From contig NZ_JALIFP010000012.1 in assembly GCF_022867885.1 (NCBI RefSeq), forward strand, positions 56,992 to 120,991: 64,000 nucleotides of DNA. Reading direction: 5' to 3'. This DNA comes from Lederbergia sp. NSJ-179. Lineage in GTDB: Bacteria > Bacillota > Bacilli > Bacillales > Bacillaceae_C. A program made the position numbers and the translations under genes. The notes below the pieces were generated by a model that had not been told where the DNA came from, ran no database searches, and worked only from the letters and a program-made list of their open reading frames with translations. Below, piece by piece: positions 35,854 to 45,460 of the stretch (within the stretch, counting starts at the first letter, position 1; every line of letters begins with the position of its first letter).

Positions 35854-37542
35854 CTACAACTCGGCTACCCGTACTGCATTGGTGATCTCTCTCCTGAAAG
35901 CCGAATACCTTGAATATTTGCCCCGATATTTCTCAATAAAACCAAGCCCGTCCTGTTTATTTCCTCGATTCGCCAACGTTTCAGCCATAGCAACTAACAT
36001 CTTCGCTGCTTTATCATAACTCCCGCGATATTGATTGCTGACAATTGCATCTACTCGGCGTCCAGTTTCTTTTTTACACCACTCCAAATAGAAATCCTCT
36101 TGTTCTTCAGTTAAGTGAATAGTGCTTTTAACACGATTCATAATTTCAATATATTTATCTACATTCGTTCCTTGTCCACTATAATACCCACGGTTTACAG
36201 CATATGTCCACTGATCATGGAGAACGCTGGAATATTTGCCATCCTTGGATAGAACATCCATCAAAAAAATAAGCATAATTGGTTTCGGGTGTGCACTGGA
36301 GCTCCATCCAAGCGGGCCTTCTCCTTTACACATTTCAAACACTTGCTCATAGCGTCCACCTAGAAGGAGCGCTTGGATAAAAACTCCTTCATCTATGGAA
36401 GAAAGTTTTCTTTCCGGATCACGATATACATAATCGTTTGTACTTCCCTTCTTCTTTAATTCTTTCATTCGCTTTTCCGCTCCATCCCTTATCTCATCAA
36501 AACAGCCTTCTTCCTCTGCTAAAATATATAAATCTAGCAAATATTTCATAGATGGCTTGGAGTAAAAACTCTCTCTTAGCCCTCTTAGTTTCAATAGATG
36601 ATCACCACGTTCTTCACCAATTGTTGCCAGCTTTTCCGCTACTTCTGCTCTTACCTCGTAATGGCTTGGAATGATTGATAACCCTTCTGTAGCAGCTTGG
36701 AGAATAGCTTCTGTATCACCTTCCATTTCCAAAGCCGTGATCCAGTCCATATACGCCCCTGGAAATTTATTGGCATACGCTCTCGCAAACTCTGAAATTG
36801 CAGGAATCCCCCCCTGAAGAAAAATCGCTTCTCTCAGTAGCTCACTAATATGAGCAGATGGTTTTTCTTTTAAAAATTCAATCCAATTGACCAAAAAGCC
36901 ATTGAAATCAGGCAGCGTTGTATCTAACGCATCCTTTACATCTATCAATTTTATACTAGGTGAAACCAAGTATTGATATTCCTGAATTGATTCATATAAC
37001 AAATCTGGCCGCTCTTCTGAATCAGCATTTATATAAACAGCCCTCAGAAAAAGAGCAACATGTTCGCGCAAGTCTACCTCCAGCATATTACTTGGGTCCA
37101 AATCCCCCGGAAGATGTCCAGGTTCCTCTCCCATTTCTAATATATCGAACAATTTTCTATAGATCTTTTCTGCAATCTCAGATTGGCCTTCGCGAAGTAA
37201 GTTTCTAGCTTCAAGAAAAAATCCATCCATTTCCTGAGCCCAACTTTCATCACCAAAATCTCTTTCATCTAGAATATCTGGGTCCCAACCATAGCCTTCA
37301 ACATAAACACCTTCGTCCACATCTTCGGCAAAGGCTTCAATTTCATTCAGCAGCGCCTCTATATTCATGAGAGACATTTTTCCCTGACGGTCATTACCTA
37401 ATTTATTCAAGAAGTCTTGCCTTTTAGACGGAGCTTCTACAGCGGCCCATTCCAAAACTAAGGTTTTCAGTTCTTCTTTTGAAAAATGATCCAGTCTCTG
37501 TTTCACTTCATCTATAAATCCTTTATAGCTTAAATGATCCAT
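35854..37542 (-). CDS. Large all-helical protein of unknown function
   Basis: A 562-residue soluble protein starting MDHLSYKGFIDEVKQRLDHF. An acidic stretch lies at about 70-100 (EAFAEDVDEGVYVEGYGWDPDIL). The rest reads as helical hairpins of TPR or SEL1-like character (LLREGQSEIAEKIYRKLF, ALEMEGDTEAILQAATEGL, AEKLATIGEERGDHLLKLRG). No catalytic motif or membrane segment was seen. Related proteins in spore formers sometimes accompany SWIM zinc-finger proteins, but none is adjacent here. It is a single gene, function unknown. Confidence 0.65.
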   Translation of the reverse strand: MDHLSYKGFIDEVKQRLDHFSKEELKTLVLEWAAVEAPSKRQDFLNKLGNDRQGKMSLMNIEALLNEIEAFAEDVDEGVYVEGYGWDPDILDERDFGDESWAQEMDGFFLEARNLLREGQSEIAEKIYRKLFDILEMGEEPGHLPGDLDPSNMLEVDLREHVALFLRAVYINADSEERPDLLYESIQEYQYLVSPSIKLIDVKDALDTTLPDFNGFLVNWIEFLKEKPSAHISELLREAIFLQGGIPAISEFARAYANKFPGAYMDWITALEMEGDTEAILQAATEGLSIIPSHYEVRAEVAEKLATIGEERGDHLLKLRGLRESFYSKPSMKYLLDLYILAEEEGCFDEIRDGAEKRMKELKKKGSTNDYVYRDPERKLSSIDEGVFIQALLLGGRYEQVFEMCKGEGPLGWSSSAHPKPIMLIFLMDVLSKDGKYSSVLHDQWTYAVNRGYYSGQGTNVDKYIEIMNRVKSTIHLTEEQEDFYLEWCKKETGRRVDAIVSNQYRGSYDKAAKMLVAMAETLANRGNKQDGLGFIEKYRGKYSRYSAFRREITNAVRVAEL

Positions 37543-37774
37543 AAAGTTCTCCTCTCCTTTTCTTTACCTACCTATTTTAAAGGAGAATGACTGCGCATAC
37601 AAATATTGCCTCCCTATGCAGCCAGAAGCGATTTTATGTATCTTTTCGTTTTAATTAGAAAATAATACTACTAAATTTCAGATCCCAATTTGATAAGATA
37701 AACAATGAAAAGCAAGGTTAAAACTCATGATCCAGTTCCCTGCAAAATATCCATTCGTTCATAATATCATCATT

Positions 37775-38872
37775 CTATTCCTGTAAGCCGCTACCTTTCA
37801 GTACTATATGTTCTATTGAAAAGGTCAGCCACCCTTCTTTATAGTCCACGTTTAAAGCTCCTCCATGGAGCTCCACAATTCTTTTTGAAATAGCAAGCCC
37901 AAGACCAGATCCTCCACCCTCTAATCTTGCTTGATCGCCCCTATAGAAACGTTCAAATAATTTATTCATCTCTTTAATTGGAGGGCCTTCTACTCGATTT
38001 GAAATGGAAAAAAATGCTTTATCCCCGTCTGAAGAAAGATTGATTTTTATAACAGAAGGTTTTAAACTGTAATTTTTCGCATTCGTAAGAAGATTATCAT
38101 AGACACGCACCATTTTTTCTACATCCATAGTAATGAATAAGTCTTCATCCGGAATTGTTTTTTGAATAGACAACTCTTCCTTTTCGAAAATGGGAATATA
38201 TTCACCTGTCATCTGTTCTAATAAATCGTTCAGTAATACATTCGTAAGGTTTAATTGGACATCTGGGCTTGTCAACTTGGTATATTCAAATAGTTCATCA
38301 ATCAGTGTTTTAAGCTTTAGTGATTTGGAATAAACTCTTTCCATATAATTCACTAACTCTTCCTCATTTTTATACTCCTTTTTTCTTAACAAATCCAAGT
38401 AACCGAGAATGGATGTTAAGGGGGACCTTAAATCATGCGAGATATTTGTAATGAGTTCATTTTTGCTATGTTCAATCTGCCTCTCATGTTCAAATTTTCT
38501 TTCAAGTTCCCTAGACATCATGTTAATATTGTGAGAGAGTTGTGATAATTCATCATTCCCTTTCACGACAACGGTGGAACCTAGTTTCCCATTTGCTATA
38601 TATTGGACGCGGTCGATAATATGCTTTAAATACTTTATTTTTTTTCGGATCAGGAACAAAAAACTTATAATAAATGATAAGGCAATAACGGTAAATACAA
38701 GGAGAACACCAAGATTGTATTTAAGCATGCCAATTTGATTAGGATTTACCAGATAATAGCGGTTAATCCATTGTGAAATGAAAATTGTGATAAGAAGTGC
38801 TACGGAAAAACTTATTGTAATGGCAATGAGAAGTTCAATACTTAACGTATTCCAAAACCGTTTTTTCCTCAT
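37775..38872 (-). CDS. Sensor histidine kinase, VanS-like
   Basis: A 365-residue membrane kinase: helices at about 12-32 and 47-72 flanking a very short external loop, HAMP linker (about 75-125), phosphorylated His in ITNISHDLRSPLTSILGYL, N-box LLTNAKNYS and G-box GGGSGLGLAISKRIVELHGG. The tiny sensor loop suggests that it senses within the membrane, as in cell-envelope kinases. Its start overlaps the response regulator stop by four bases. Signal and targets are not given by the sequence. Confidence 0.88.
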   Translation of the reverse strand: MRKKRFWNTLSIELLIAITISFSVALLITIFISQWINRYYLVNPNQIGMLKYNLGVLLVFTVIALSFIISFLFLIRKKIKYLKHIIDRVQYIANGKLGSTVVVKGNDELSQLSHNINMMSRELERKFEHERQIEHSKNELITNISHDLRSPLTSILGYLDLLRKKEYKNEEELVNYMERVYSKSLKLKTLIDELFEYTKLTSPDVQLNLTNVLLNDLLEQMTGEYIPIFEKEELSIQKTIPDEDLFITMDVEKMVRVYDNLLTNAKNYSLKPSVIKINLSSDGDKAFFSISNRVEGPPIKEMNKLFERFYRGDQARLEGGGSGLGLAISKRIVELHGGALNVDYKEGWLTFSIEHIVLKGSGLQE

Positions 38873-39552
38873 ATTTTATAACCTACTCCCCAAACTGTTT
38901 TTATATAGATAGGGTGTTTAGGGTCCTCTTCAATTTTATCTCTTATCTTTGTAATATGGACCATTACTGTATTATCGGACTTGAAGAAATCCTCTTTCCA
39001 AACAGCCTCATAGATTCGACCAACATTCAATACAATCCCTTTATTGCGCGCGAGCAACTCCAGAATATCAAATTCTTTCGGAGTAAGCCTTACTTCCTTT
39101 TCTCCCACAAATACTTGACGTGTATCTGTGTGAATGATCAAGTCTCCTATTTTAATAACGCTCTTATTGATATCTGCATCAGCATTATATTTTTTAAATC
39201 TTCTAAGCTGCGATTTGACTCTTGCCATAAGTTCCAAAGGATTAAACGGTTTGGTGATATAATCATCTGCGCCGGATGCGAGCCCTTGAATTTTATCCAT
39301 ATCCTCGGATTTAGCAGAAAGCATAACGATTGGCATATGCCGCTTCTCCCTAATTTTCATACATGCATCTATTCCATCCATTTCAGGCATCATAATATCC
39401 AAAATAACAAGATCAAACCGGTCCTTTTCTAAATACTCCAATGCCTCAAGAGCATTCTCAGCCATTTCCGTTTGAAACCCCTCATTTCCTAAATAAATCG
39501 AAATGATTTTTCTAATATCTGGATCGTCATCGACAATTAATATCTTTTCATT
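38869..39552 (-). CDS. OmpR/PhoB family response regulator, VanR-like
   Basis: A 227-residue regulator with receiver domain (acidic pocket VDDDPDIRK, phospho-Asp in LVILDIMMPEMDG, switch SAKSED and Lys in YITKPFNPLELMARV) and a winged-helix output (VRLTPKEFDILELLARN, VMVHITKIRDKIE). The frame extends to 39600, but TTG at 39552 (MNEKILIV) is preferred; the upstream GTG has no ribosome site. It partners the histidine kinase that overlaps it. Confidence 0.88.
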   Translation of the reverse strand, partial: NEKILIVDDDPDIRKIISIYLGNEGFQTEMAENALEALEYLEKDRFDLVILDIMMPEMDGIDACMKIREKRHMPIVMLSAKSEDMDKIQGLASGADDYITKPFNPLELMARVKSQLRRFKKYNADADINKSVIKIGDLIIHTDTRQVFVGEKEVRLTPKEFDILELLARNKGIVLNVGRIYEAVWKEDFFKSDNTVMVHITKIRDKIEEDPKHPIYIKTVWGVGYKI

Positions 39553-39646
39553 CAATATACTTTCACCATCCTTATAAGCATGTCGAGAATAAAAGGACAC
39601 TTCATTTAATAAAATGGGATCTCACTGCCAGTTCATTCAGGATCAA

Positions 39647-40210
39647 TCATTCATTGCTGCAAGTGAATACACAAGCGGGTGGTGTATTGCGAAATTCCCG
39701 CTTGACCTCAATGCGCTGAAAATATTGATGAATCATTTTTAGCTTATATCGGGTATATTGGAAAGCAACAAACTTACCATGGCTACCCAACAGTTGTTTT
39801 GTTTTTATTAAAATATCATTGGATACACACTTAGGCAAACTGGCAAAAGGTAGTCCAGATACCACATAATCAATATAAGGAAAACCATATTTAGATACAT
39901 ATTTCTCCACTTCGTCGGCCGAACCGTGAATAATGAACAGATTCTGTTCACCTTTATACTTTTCCTTTAAAAGCCTGTAAAATTCCTGATTCCTTTCGAT
40001 CAACATAATACTTGTATTTCCACTTCTATTTTCGATGATTTGGTCGGTAAAAACTCCCGTACCTGGGCCATATTCAACGATATAGTCAGCATTTTCGAAA
40101 TCAATATGATGGATCATTTTTTGGGCGAGATACTTTGAACTTGGCCAAACAGCCCCGACAGTCCTCGGTTGTACGACATATTGAAAAAGAAAAAGAAAAG
40201 AATTCATCAT
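39647..40210 (-). CDS. PmtA-like SAM-dependent methyltransferase
   Basis: A 187-residue class I methyltransferase. After an N-terminal VVQPRTVGAVWPSSKYLAQKM come the SAM motif ADYIVEYGPGTGVFTDQI, the acidic residue in IMLIERNQEFY and the NPPY-like VSGLPFASLP, as in phospholipid N-methyltransferases and KsgA-related enzymes. ATG at 40210 follows GAGGTGG by five bases; the longer frame lacks support. It lies just upstream of the VanRS-like pair on the same strand, so it may be in the same transcript, hinting at a membrane-lipid role. The substrate is uncertain. Confidence 0.75.
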   Translation of the reverse strand: MMNSFLFLFQYVVQPRTVGAVWPSSKYLAQKMIHHIDFENADYIVEYGPGTGVFTDQIIENRSGNTSIMLIERNQEFYRLLKEKYKGEQNLFIIHGSADEVEKYVSKYGFPYIDYVVSGLPFASLPKCVSNDILIKTKQLLGSHGKFVAFQYTRYKLKMIHQYFQRIEVKREFRNTPPACVFTCSNE

Positions 40211-40360
40211 TTTTACCACCTCTAGATTGAATTTAATGAATGTATAAATAGAATAAAGGTCAATCCTGAAGAAATAGTGGTAAAAATTCTTAAGAATTCT
40301 TAACAAAAAAATGCTCACCTGACAAAGCTGCATAATGCGTATGCAAAAAAACGGAAAACA

Positions 40361-40609
40361 TTATGAATGACCCGTGTCATCCTCCTCTAAAATAAACACT
40401 TCATCAATTGGCATATCAAAATATTTTATCAATTTTAATGCCAACTCCAGGCTGGGATTATACTTATTTTTTTCAATGGCATTTATCGTTTGACGAGTAA
40501 CTTGAAGATCCTCCGCCATTTTAACTTGCGTTATCCCCTTTTTTTGGAAAAATGTGGGTCTCTCAACATTGGCAAGCAAGTTTTTTAGTGCATTTATGGC
40601 CAAATGCAT
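40361..40609 (-). CDS. Small XRE-type helix-turn-helix protein
   Basis: An 82-residue frame with the family core ITQVKMAEDLQVTRQTINAIEKNKYNPSLELALKL and the tail DMPIDEVFILEEDD, as in YgzD-like 65-70 residue regulators. The expected first 10-12 residues (MKNRIRELREEKG type) are replaced by MHLAINALKNLLANVERPTFF, and no ribosome site precedes ATG 40609, so the N-terminus may be rearranged. Such genes often pair with a small membrane protein, which is not seen here. Confidence 0.6.
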   Translation of the reverse strand: MHLAINALKNLLANVERPTFFQKKGITQVKMAEDLQVTRQTINAIEKNKYNPSLELALKLIKYFDMPIDEVFILEEDDTGHS

Positions 40610-40724
40610 GATGATTTAAAGCAACATCGGTCTTGTCAACATGAGGGAGCTTTTCGCATCTTTTTTAAAACACTATCCCATACTATAGGATAAGCTATAT
40701 TTTTATTATGAAGGGGGGCTTTTT

Positions 40725-40904
40725 ATGAATTCACTTTGGTTGGAGTATGCATGGACATTATTGGTTTTAATTGGTCTTGAGGGGATACTGTCTGCCGATA
40801 ATGCACTTGTTATTGCTGTTATTGCTAAGCATTTAGTTTTCCAATCTTCCTATCACCCTCCTCCTATTTTCCTTCTCAGTAGACTCCAAATATTAGGAAG
40901 ATAA
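40725..40904 (+). pseudogene. Truncated TerC family membrane protein
   Basis: ATG 40725 follows GGGGGG by seven bases. The first 38 residues (LWLEYAWTLLVLIGLEGIL, SADNALVIAVIAKHL) are the conserved TerC start, including the metal-ion-site Asp. The frame then runs into 21 unrelated residues and stops at 40902-40904, where it overlaps the end of the convergent protease gene. Intact TerC proteins have over 200 residues, so a deletion has removed most of this gene. Confidence 0.8.
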
Positions 40905-41625
40905 TAGGCATTGCACTGAATGCTATGTTAACAATGAAATGGCAAACGATTAGAGGGAACAACCTCTTTTGTTTATGATAGATGAACCCACTGCCAATTC
41001 CCCATACTAAGAAAGCCACTGCATAGACAATCGCTCCTTGTATACTTGCAGCTAACATAACGTGTTGGAACGCAAACCCAATAGATGGAATGAATATCCC
41101 TATCCACACTTTTTTATAATGCCTAATGAATAATGGTTGTGCATATCCACGGTACATCAACTCTTCAATTGGAGCATTTAAAAAGGGAAAGATTAGTGAG
41201 ATACATGCTGCAAACCACATTAGCCATCTCGGTCTTGAGAAAGTACTCTCCACTTCTCCAGCAAAAACAGTTTGAAAGTTATGGATAAAATCAGATCCAT
41301 ACATGATAAACATCGTACACATAACAGCCAGAATAAATGGAAAATACAATACAAAAAGCCATAAGAAACCGGATAATATATCCTTTCCTAGACGTTCCGA
41401 ACGAAAGTCTATTAATTCTTTAAACGAGCGCCCTTCATTTTTTAACATTCGGTGCAAAAGAAAAAAGCAAAATACATTTACAACTGTAAAGTAAATGGTC
41501 GATAGATCAGGGAAAAAGGGAAAGGTCGTTTCTAGTCCAAACCATTTGAACAATAAAAATAAAATAATCAACATAACAAACAGCAATGGAATTCGTATAA
41601 ATGAGACCAGCCAGGCATTTTTCAA
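40876..41625 (-). CDS. CPBP family intramembrane metalloprotease
   Basis: A 249-residue membrane protein with about seven helices and the CPBP/Abi motifs: motif 1 APIEELMYRGYAQPLF (EExxxR), motif 2 GFAFQHVML with its His, and motif 3 CHFIVNIAFS. These proteases are linked to protein maturation or bacteriocin self-immunity. The start is a TTG at 41625, eight bases after GAGGTG. It stands alone, with its 3' end overlapping the TerC remnant. Confidence 0.85.
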   Translation of the reverse strand: MKNAWLVSFIRIPLLFVMLIILFLLFKWFGLETTFPFFPDLSTIYFTVVNVFCFFLLHRMLKNEGRSFKELIDFRSERLGKDILSGFLWLFVLYFPFILAVMCTMFIMYGSDFIHNFQTVFAGEVESTFSRPRWLMWFAACISLIFPFLNAPIEELMYRGYAQPLFIRHYKKVWIGIFIPSIGFAFQHVMLAASIQGAIVYAVAFLVWGIGSGFIYHKQKRLFPLIVCHFIVNIAFSAMPIIFLIFGVY

Positions 41626-41713
41626 TAAATTGGCACCTCTTTCCCTACACTATCAGGCATCATCTTATGAAAGACGACATACTATTAATACGACTAGTTT
41701 ATCTTATCGAACT

Positions 41714-42160
41714 TTACTTTTCACATTCCTTATGATGAGAAGTTGCTGCCACTGCCTTCGTTAAAAGGCCAATCAAAAAATCCTTATCCTCTGGAAAACT
41801 AAAATCGATTGTCCTTAATTCATCTATGTCCTTCCAAGCGATATCATAAATTAAATGATCAGGATCTTGAATTTTTCTTTCGCCACCCACAATCTTTACT
41901 AAGAAATAATGAACCTCAAAAGAGATCTGTATTTCTTCATAACTACCTTTTTTCAGTTTTATTTCATCAACGATTTCCACACGATATCCTGTTTCCTCCT
42001 CAACCTCTCTTATACAGCATTCTTCCAACGTTTCATTCTTTTCGAGTCCACCTGATGGAACAGACCACTTTTTTTCCTCTTCAGGTTTTCCTTGTAATAC
42101 CATTAACAATTGCCCTTTTTCACTGATACATACACCTGCTGATCCAACCCATTTTTGCAT
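41714..42160 (-). CDS. Nudix hydrolase
   Basis: A 148-residue enzyme with a complete Nudix box, GLEKNETLEECCIREVEEETGY, about residues 38-59 (GX5EX7REUXEEXGX). It would hydrolyse a nucleoside diphosphate linked to another moiety; the substrate is not predictable. ATG at 42160 follows a GGAG-like site. Single gene. Confidence 0.85.
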   Translation of the reverse strand: MQKWVGSAGVCISEKGQLLMVLQGKPEEEKKWSVPSGGLEKNETLEECCIREVEEETGYRVEIVDEIKLKKGSYEEIQISFEVHYFLVKIVGGERKIQDPDHLIYDIAWKDIDELRTIDFSFPEDKDFLIGLLTKAVAATSHHKECEK

Positions 42161-42477
42161 GGTTCATAACTCCTTCTATTTGAAACTCACAGCTTATCTA
42201 AATCGCTTACAATTATGACGTTCCTTTACAGCCTTTTCTCCATTTCACCATATGTTCACAGCATACATACGAGAAAATAATCGTTTTCTCTTACTCAATT
42301 TATTCCTTCCACTATATTTATTACGATAAAAAGTTACTCTTTCCCTGAACTTTTGATTTTTCCGATCAATTACATATATCCGTCTCTAGACTTAGATAAA
42401 AACAAGGCCGCGGGTCGTTAAAGGATGAGGTTGATTTCTTTATGATAAGGATAGTACAAATGGAAGGAGGAAAAGAA
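42161..42477 (+). other. Intergenic region with the lia promoter
   Basis: No reading frame of note. The segment just before liaI contains TATGAT-like and TTGATT-like hexamers (about 42430-42460), but I could not fix a convincing LiaR box or promoter spacing. Confidence 0.35.
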
Positions 42478-42843
42478 ATGAAAAAGTTACTTATCTTTAT
42501 CTTGGCGATTATTTTAGCCATCATTGCACTAGCAAATCTGGGGAGCATTATTGGTTTTGCGATTTGCTTGCTGATTGTTTATTATTCGCTCAAGCAATTT
42601 TTAAAAACGGAGTCAACAGGACAAAAAATCCTTTGGGGAATCATCGGTCTGATCGGATTGTCAGGCTTACTCGGGAATTTACCAGCTTTGGTAGGAATAG
42701 CAGCCGTGTGCCTTCTTTATGTAGGGTATAAGCATTGGAAAAAAGAAAAGGCTGAAGATGTTCATCAGGAAGATGATCCATTTACAAATTTTGAAAGCCA
42801 ATGGAATGAACTTGAAAAAAGTCTAAACAGTAAAGGAGATTAA
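42478..42843 (+). CDS. liaI: LiaI-like small membrane protein
   Basis: A 121-residue protein with three hydrophobic segments (about 3-20, 22-40, 52-85) and a charged C-terminal tail. It matches LiaI, the membrane anchor for the phage-shock protein LiaH, in size and position. ATG at 42478 has GGAGG seven bases upstream. It is the first gene of the liaIHFSR locus and ends four bases before liaH. LiaG is absent. Confidence 0.75.
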   Translation: MKKLLIFILAIILAIIALANLGSIIGFAICLLIVYYSLKQFLKTESTGQKILWGIIGLIGLSGLLGNLPALVGIAAVCLLYVGYKHWKKEKAEDVHQEDDPFTNFESQWNELEKSLNSKGD

Positions 42844-42847
42844 AAAA

Positions 42848-43486
42848 ATGAATGATTTATTTGAAAGAATGAAACAGGCGATCAAAGAGGATTTTTACGA
42901 AATTACGGACAAAGAGAAAAAATCAAGTCCCGTTTCTCTCCTTAATAAATATTTACGGGAGTGCGAAGGGGAAGTGAAAAAGGCTGAAAAGCTAATAGAA
43001 AGACAAAAGCTTTTGAAGAATGAGTTTCACAATGAATGGCAGCAGAGCGAAAAAATGGCTGAAAAACGAAAACAACAGGGAGCGATCGCACTTGAAGCAG
43101 GTGCGGAAGATTTGTCAGAAATTGCCCTGCGTGAACAGGCCCAATTTGAAGAACGGGCAGAGCGTTTGAAACAGGCCTATGACCATTCCGTAAAACAATT
43201 AGAAGAACTTGAGCACAAATATAAGGAAATGCAATTAAAGCTGAAAGATATGCATATGAAAAGACTGGAACTGATGGGGCAGGAAAACATGGTCATGATG
43301 AAAAACAAAATGAATAAAGTACTGAAAGAGTCTGAATTTGGATTTGCTGCTGAAAATTTCGAATCCATTGAAAGGTCATTTGAGAGTGAGGAAAAGAAAG
43401 CAAATGATGAGTATGAAATCAGCATATTCGATGCCCGCATCCAACAGCTTGCAAAAGAAATGAACAAAGAAGATTTAGCGAAATAA
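42848..43486 (+). CDS. liaH: PspA/IM30 family protein LiaH
   Basis: A 212-residue almost wholly helical, heptad-rich protein of the PspA/IM30 group, starting MNDLFERMKQAIKEDF. These proteins assemble into large rings that stabilise the membrane under envelope stress. It lies directly behind liaI, and the pair is the usual main output of LiaR. Low hydrophobicity and high Lys/Glu content fit a cytoplasmic peripheral protein. Confidence 0.82.
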   Translation: MNDLFERMKQAIKEDFYEITDKEKKSSPVSLLNKYLRECEGEVKKAEKLIERQKLLKNEFHNEWQQSEKMAEKRKQQGAIALEAGAEDLSEIALREQAQFEERAERLKQAYDHSVKQLEELEHKYKEMQLKLKDMHMKRLELMGQENMVMMKNKMNKVLKESEFGFAAENFESIERSFESEEKKANDEYEISIFDARIQQLAKEMNKEDLAK

Positions 43487-43538
43487 AGAGGATCTTGTGA
43501 TAAAATAAACACAACAGCAACCGATTGGAGGGACAATC

Positions 43539-44261
43539 TTGAAAAAATTAAGCCAAAAAAGTCGAATGGGCTGGTTTATGCTCCTTGTAGCAACTGGAAT
43601 CACTTTGGAGCTTTTACTAAATTGGAAGTTATTCGTCCCTCTTCTCATCGGTTGTTTTCTCATTTATTATGGCTTAAGGAAAGCACGCCGGGAATCAAGT
43701 AAGGTTTATTTCATTATTGGTTTATTGTTCGCCATCATTCCCATTATGTCTACGTCCTTTTTCAAACTTTTTATGATCGTCGCAGTGATTTACGGTCTTA
43801 TCCAGTACTCAAAAGCAAAAAAACAGCCACAAAAACGTAGCATCGAGACCGTCCCACCTGGTACCAATCCAAAAGTAAACAGGAAAATACCGTACATCAA
43901 AAACAGGCTGACCGGGAATCAAAGGATCGTAAATCAAGTATTTGAATGGGACGATATTAATATACAATGCGGATTCGGAAATACGATCATTGATTTGGGA
44001 ATGACCATGCTTCCTCCTGGAGACAGCATCGTTCTAATCCGCGGCTTTATTGGAAATATTCAGCTTCTTGTTCCTTTTGATGCTTCTATTACGGTGAATC
44101 ATTCCACGATCAGCGGGAAACTGAAAGTATTCAACCATGAAGAAGAGCTTTTGAATTCGAATGTCATTTACTATACAGACGAAAATGATGAAGAGGCATC
44201 CAGAAGGATAAAAATTATCACCAATGTTGCTTTCGGGGACGTAGAGGTGAGACGCACATGA
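43539..44261 (+). CDS. liaF: LiaF-type inhibitor of the LiaSR system
   Basis: A 240-residue protein with four N-terminal membrane segments (about 10-100) and a C-terminal soluble beta domain (QRIVNQVFEWDDINIQCGFGNTIIDLG, RGFIGNIQLLVPFDA) typical of LiaF. In this family LiaF holds the kinase LiaS inactive in the absence of lipid II-targeting antibiotics. The start is a TTG at 43539 after GGAGGG. Its stop overlaps the liaS start by four bases. Confidence 0.88.
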   Translation: MKKLSQKSRMGWFMLLVATGITLELLLNWKLFVPLLIGCFLIYYGLRKARRESSKVYFIIGLLFAIIPIMSTSFFKLFMIVAVIYGLIQYSKAKKQPQKRSIETVPPGTNPKVNRKIPYIKNRLTGNQRIVNQVFEWDDINIQCGFGNTIIDLGMTMLPPGDSIVLIRGFIGNIQLLVPFDASITVNHSTISGKLKVFNHEEELLNSNVIYYTDENDEEASRRIKIITNVAFGDVEVRRT

Positions 44262-45304
44262 AAATGGCCAAAACATTTTCTTTTTACTTTGCGTTATTAG
44301 CCTTCTGCACTTTTGTACTTGTCTTATTGATGTTGTTATTTACGGTAGATATAAATTGGGATCAGTTACTCATGCGAAAAAAGACTTTTTTAATCTCCAA
44401 TTTGCTGTTTATATTCGTCATTTTCCCATTAATCGGTTTCATTATTGGCTATATGATTGGAATTTCGCTAGACAAAAAAGCGGAAAAGATAGAGTTAAGT
44501 CTTTTGGAATTAGAAAGAGGAAATTATGACGAGGATCATAGCTCTCTACTGAACAAAGGAGATTTTCCAGCTATTTGGCAAGGAATCGAGAACATCCGGA
44601 TCCGGCTCAAAGAGCAAGCAGTGTTATATCAAAAGTTTTCCAATGAACGAACGAAGTGGAACAGTCAAATGAAAGAAGAGGTGCTGACGCAAGAGAGAAA
44701 TCGGCTTGCGAGGGAGCTTCATGATTCTGTCAGCCAGCAGCTTTTTGCTGCGATGATGCTATTATCCGCCATTAATCAAAGCCCTGATCCGACGAGTGAA
44801 ACGACTGCAAAACAACGGATCAAGGTCGAAGAAATTATCAATGAGGCTCAATCAGAAATGAGAGCTTTACTTCTTCATCTCAGGCCGATTCAATTGGAAG
44901 GCAAGAGCCTTAAAATCGGAATGCAGGAAGTTTTGTCTGAATTAACAGGGAAACTTCCGATGAAAGTGTCATGGAATCTGCAGGATATTCACTTGCAAAA
45001 AGGCATAGAGGACCACATCTTCCGAATCATGCAAGAGGCTGTTTCAAACACATTAAGACATGCAAAAGCAAGTACATTGGAAGTCAATATGATGGAAGTG
45101 GATCAATATTTATTTTTAAAAGTGATGGATGACGGAAAAGGCTTTAACGTCGATGATCAAAAAGCCGGTTCTTATGGATTGATGAATATGAAAGAGAGAG
45201 CGGCTGAAATCGGAGGAAACATCAAGTTAGTCAGCCTTCCGGGGAGAGGAACAAGCATTGAAGTGAAAATTCCTCTATTAAAGGATGTTCAAAAAGTCCG
45301 GTAA
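44258..45304 (+). CDS. liaS: Sensor histidine kinase LiaS
   Basis: A 348-residue NarL-group kinase with two membrane helices (about 8-28 and 46-70), a short external loop, the phosphorylated His in RLARELHDSVSQQLFAAMML and a C-terminal ATPase domain (EAVSNTLRHAKA, DDGKGF, GSYGLMNMKERA). It senses envelope damage and phosphorylates LiaR. The ATG overlaps liaF. It is separated from liaR by an unusual 156-base spacer. Confidence 0.9.
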   Translation: MKMAKTFSFYFALLAFCTFVLVLLMLLFTVDINWDQLLMRKKTFLISNLLFIFVIFPLIGFIIGYMIGISLDKKAEKIELSLLELERGNYDEDHSSLLNKGDFPAIWQGIENIRIRLKEQAVLYQKFSNERTKWNSQMKEEVLTQERNRLARELHDSVSQQLFAAMMLLSAINQSPDPTSETTAKQRIKVEEIINEAQSEMRALLLHLRPIQLEGKSLKIGMQEVLSELTGKLPMKVSWNLQDIHLQKGIEDHIFRIMQEAVSNTLRHAKASTLEVNMMEVDQYLFLKVMDDGKGFNVDDQKAGSYGLMNMKERAAEIGGNIKLVSLPGRGTSIEVKIPLLKDVQKVR

Positions 45305-45460
45305 AAAGACATAAGCGAATTTCTTCGTTGGCTTGTTTCTACGCTGCTCATGTATTTAAAGGCATACATTCCGCTGCTCGAAACTACGCCGCCTCGAACT
45401 TCTTGGTCCTTTTTATCCTTCTTTTTGAACACGCACTATTAAATCAGAAGGAGAAGTGAA
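45305..45460 (+). other. Spacer interrupting liaS-liaR
   Basis: These 156 bases are richer in G+C than the surroundings and contain a duplicated CGCTGCTC (about 45340 and 45371), with ATGTAT/ATACAT as a small dyad between them. The composition and the break in a normally overlapping gene pair suggest an inserted repeat element. It ends in a T-rich stretch before the liaR ribosome site (GAAGGAGAAG). Confidence 0.5.
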
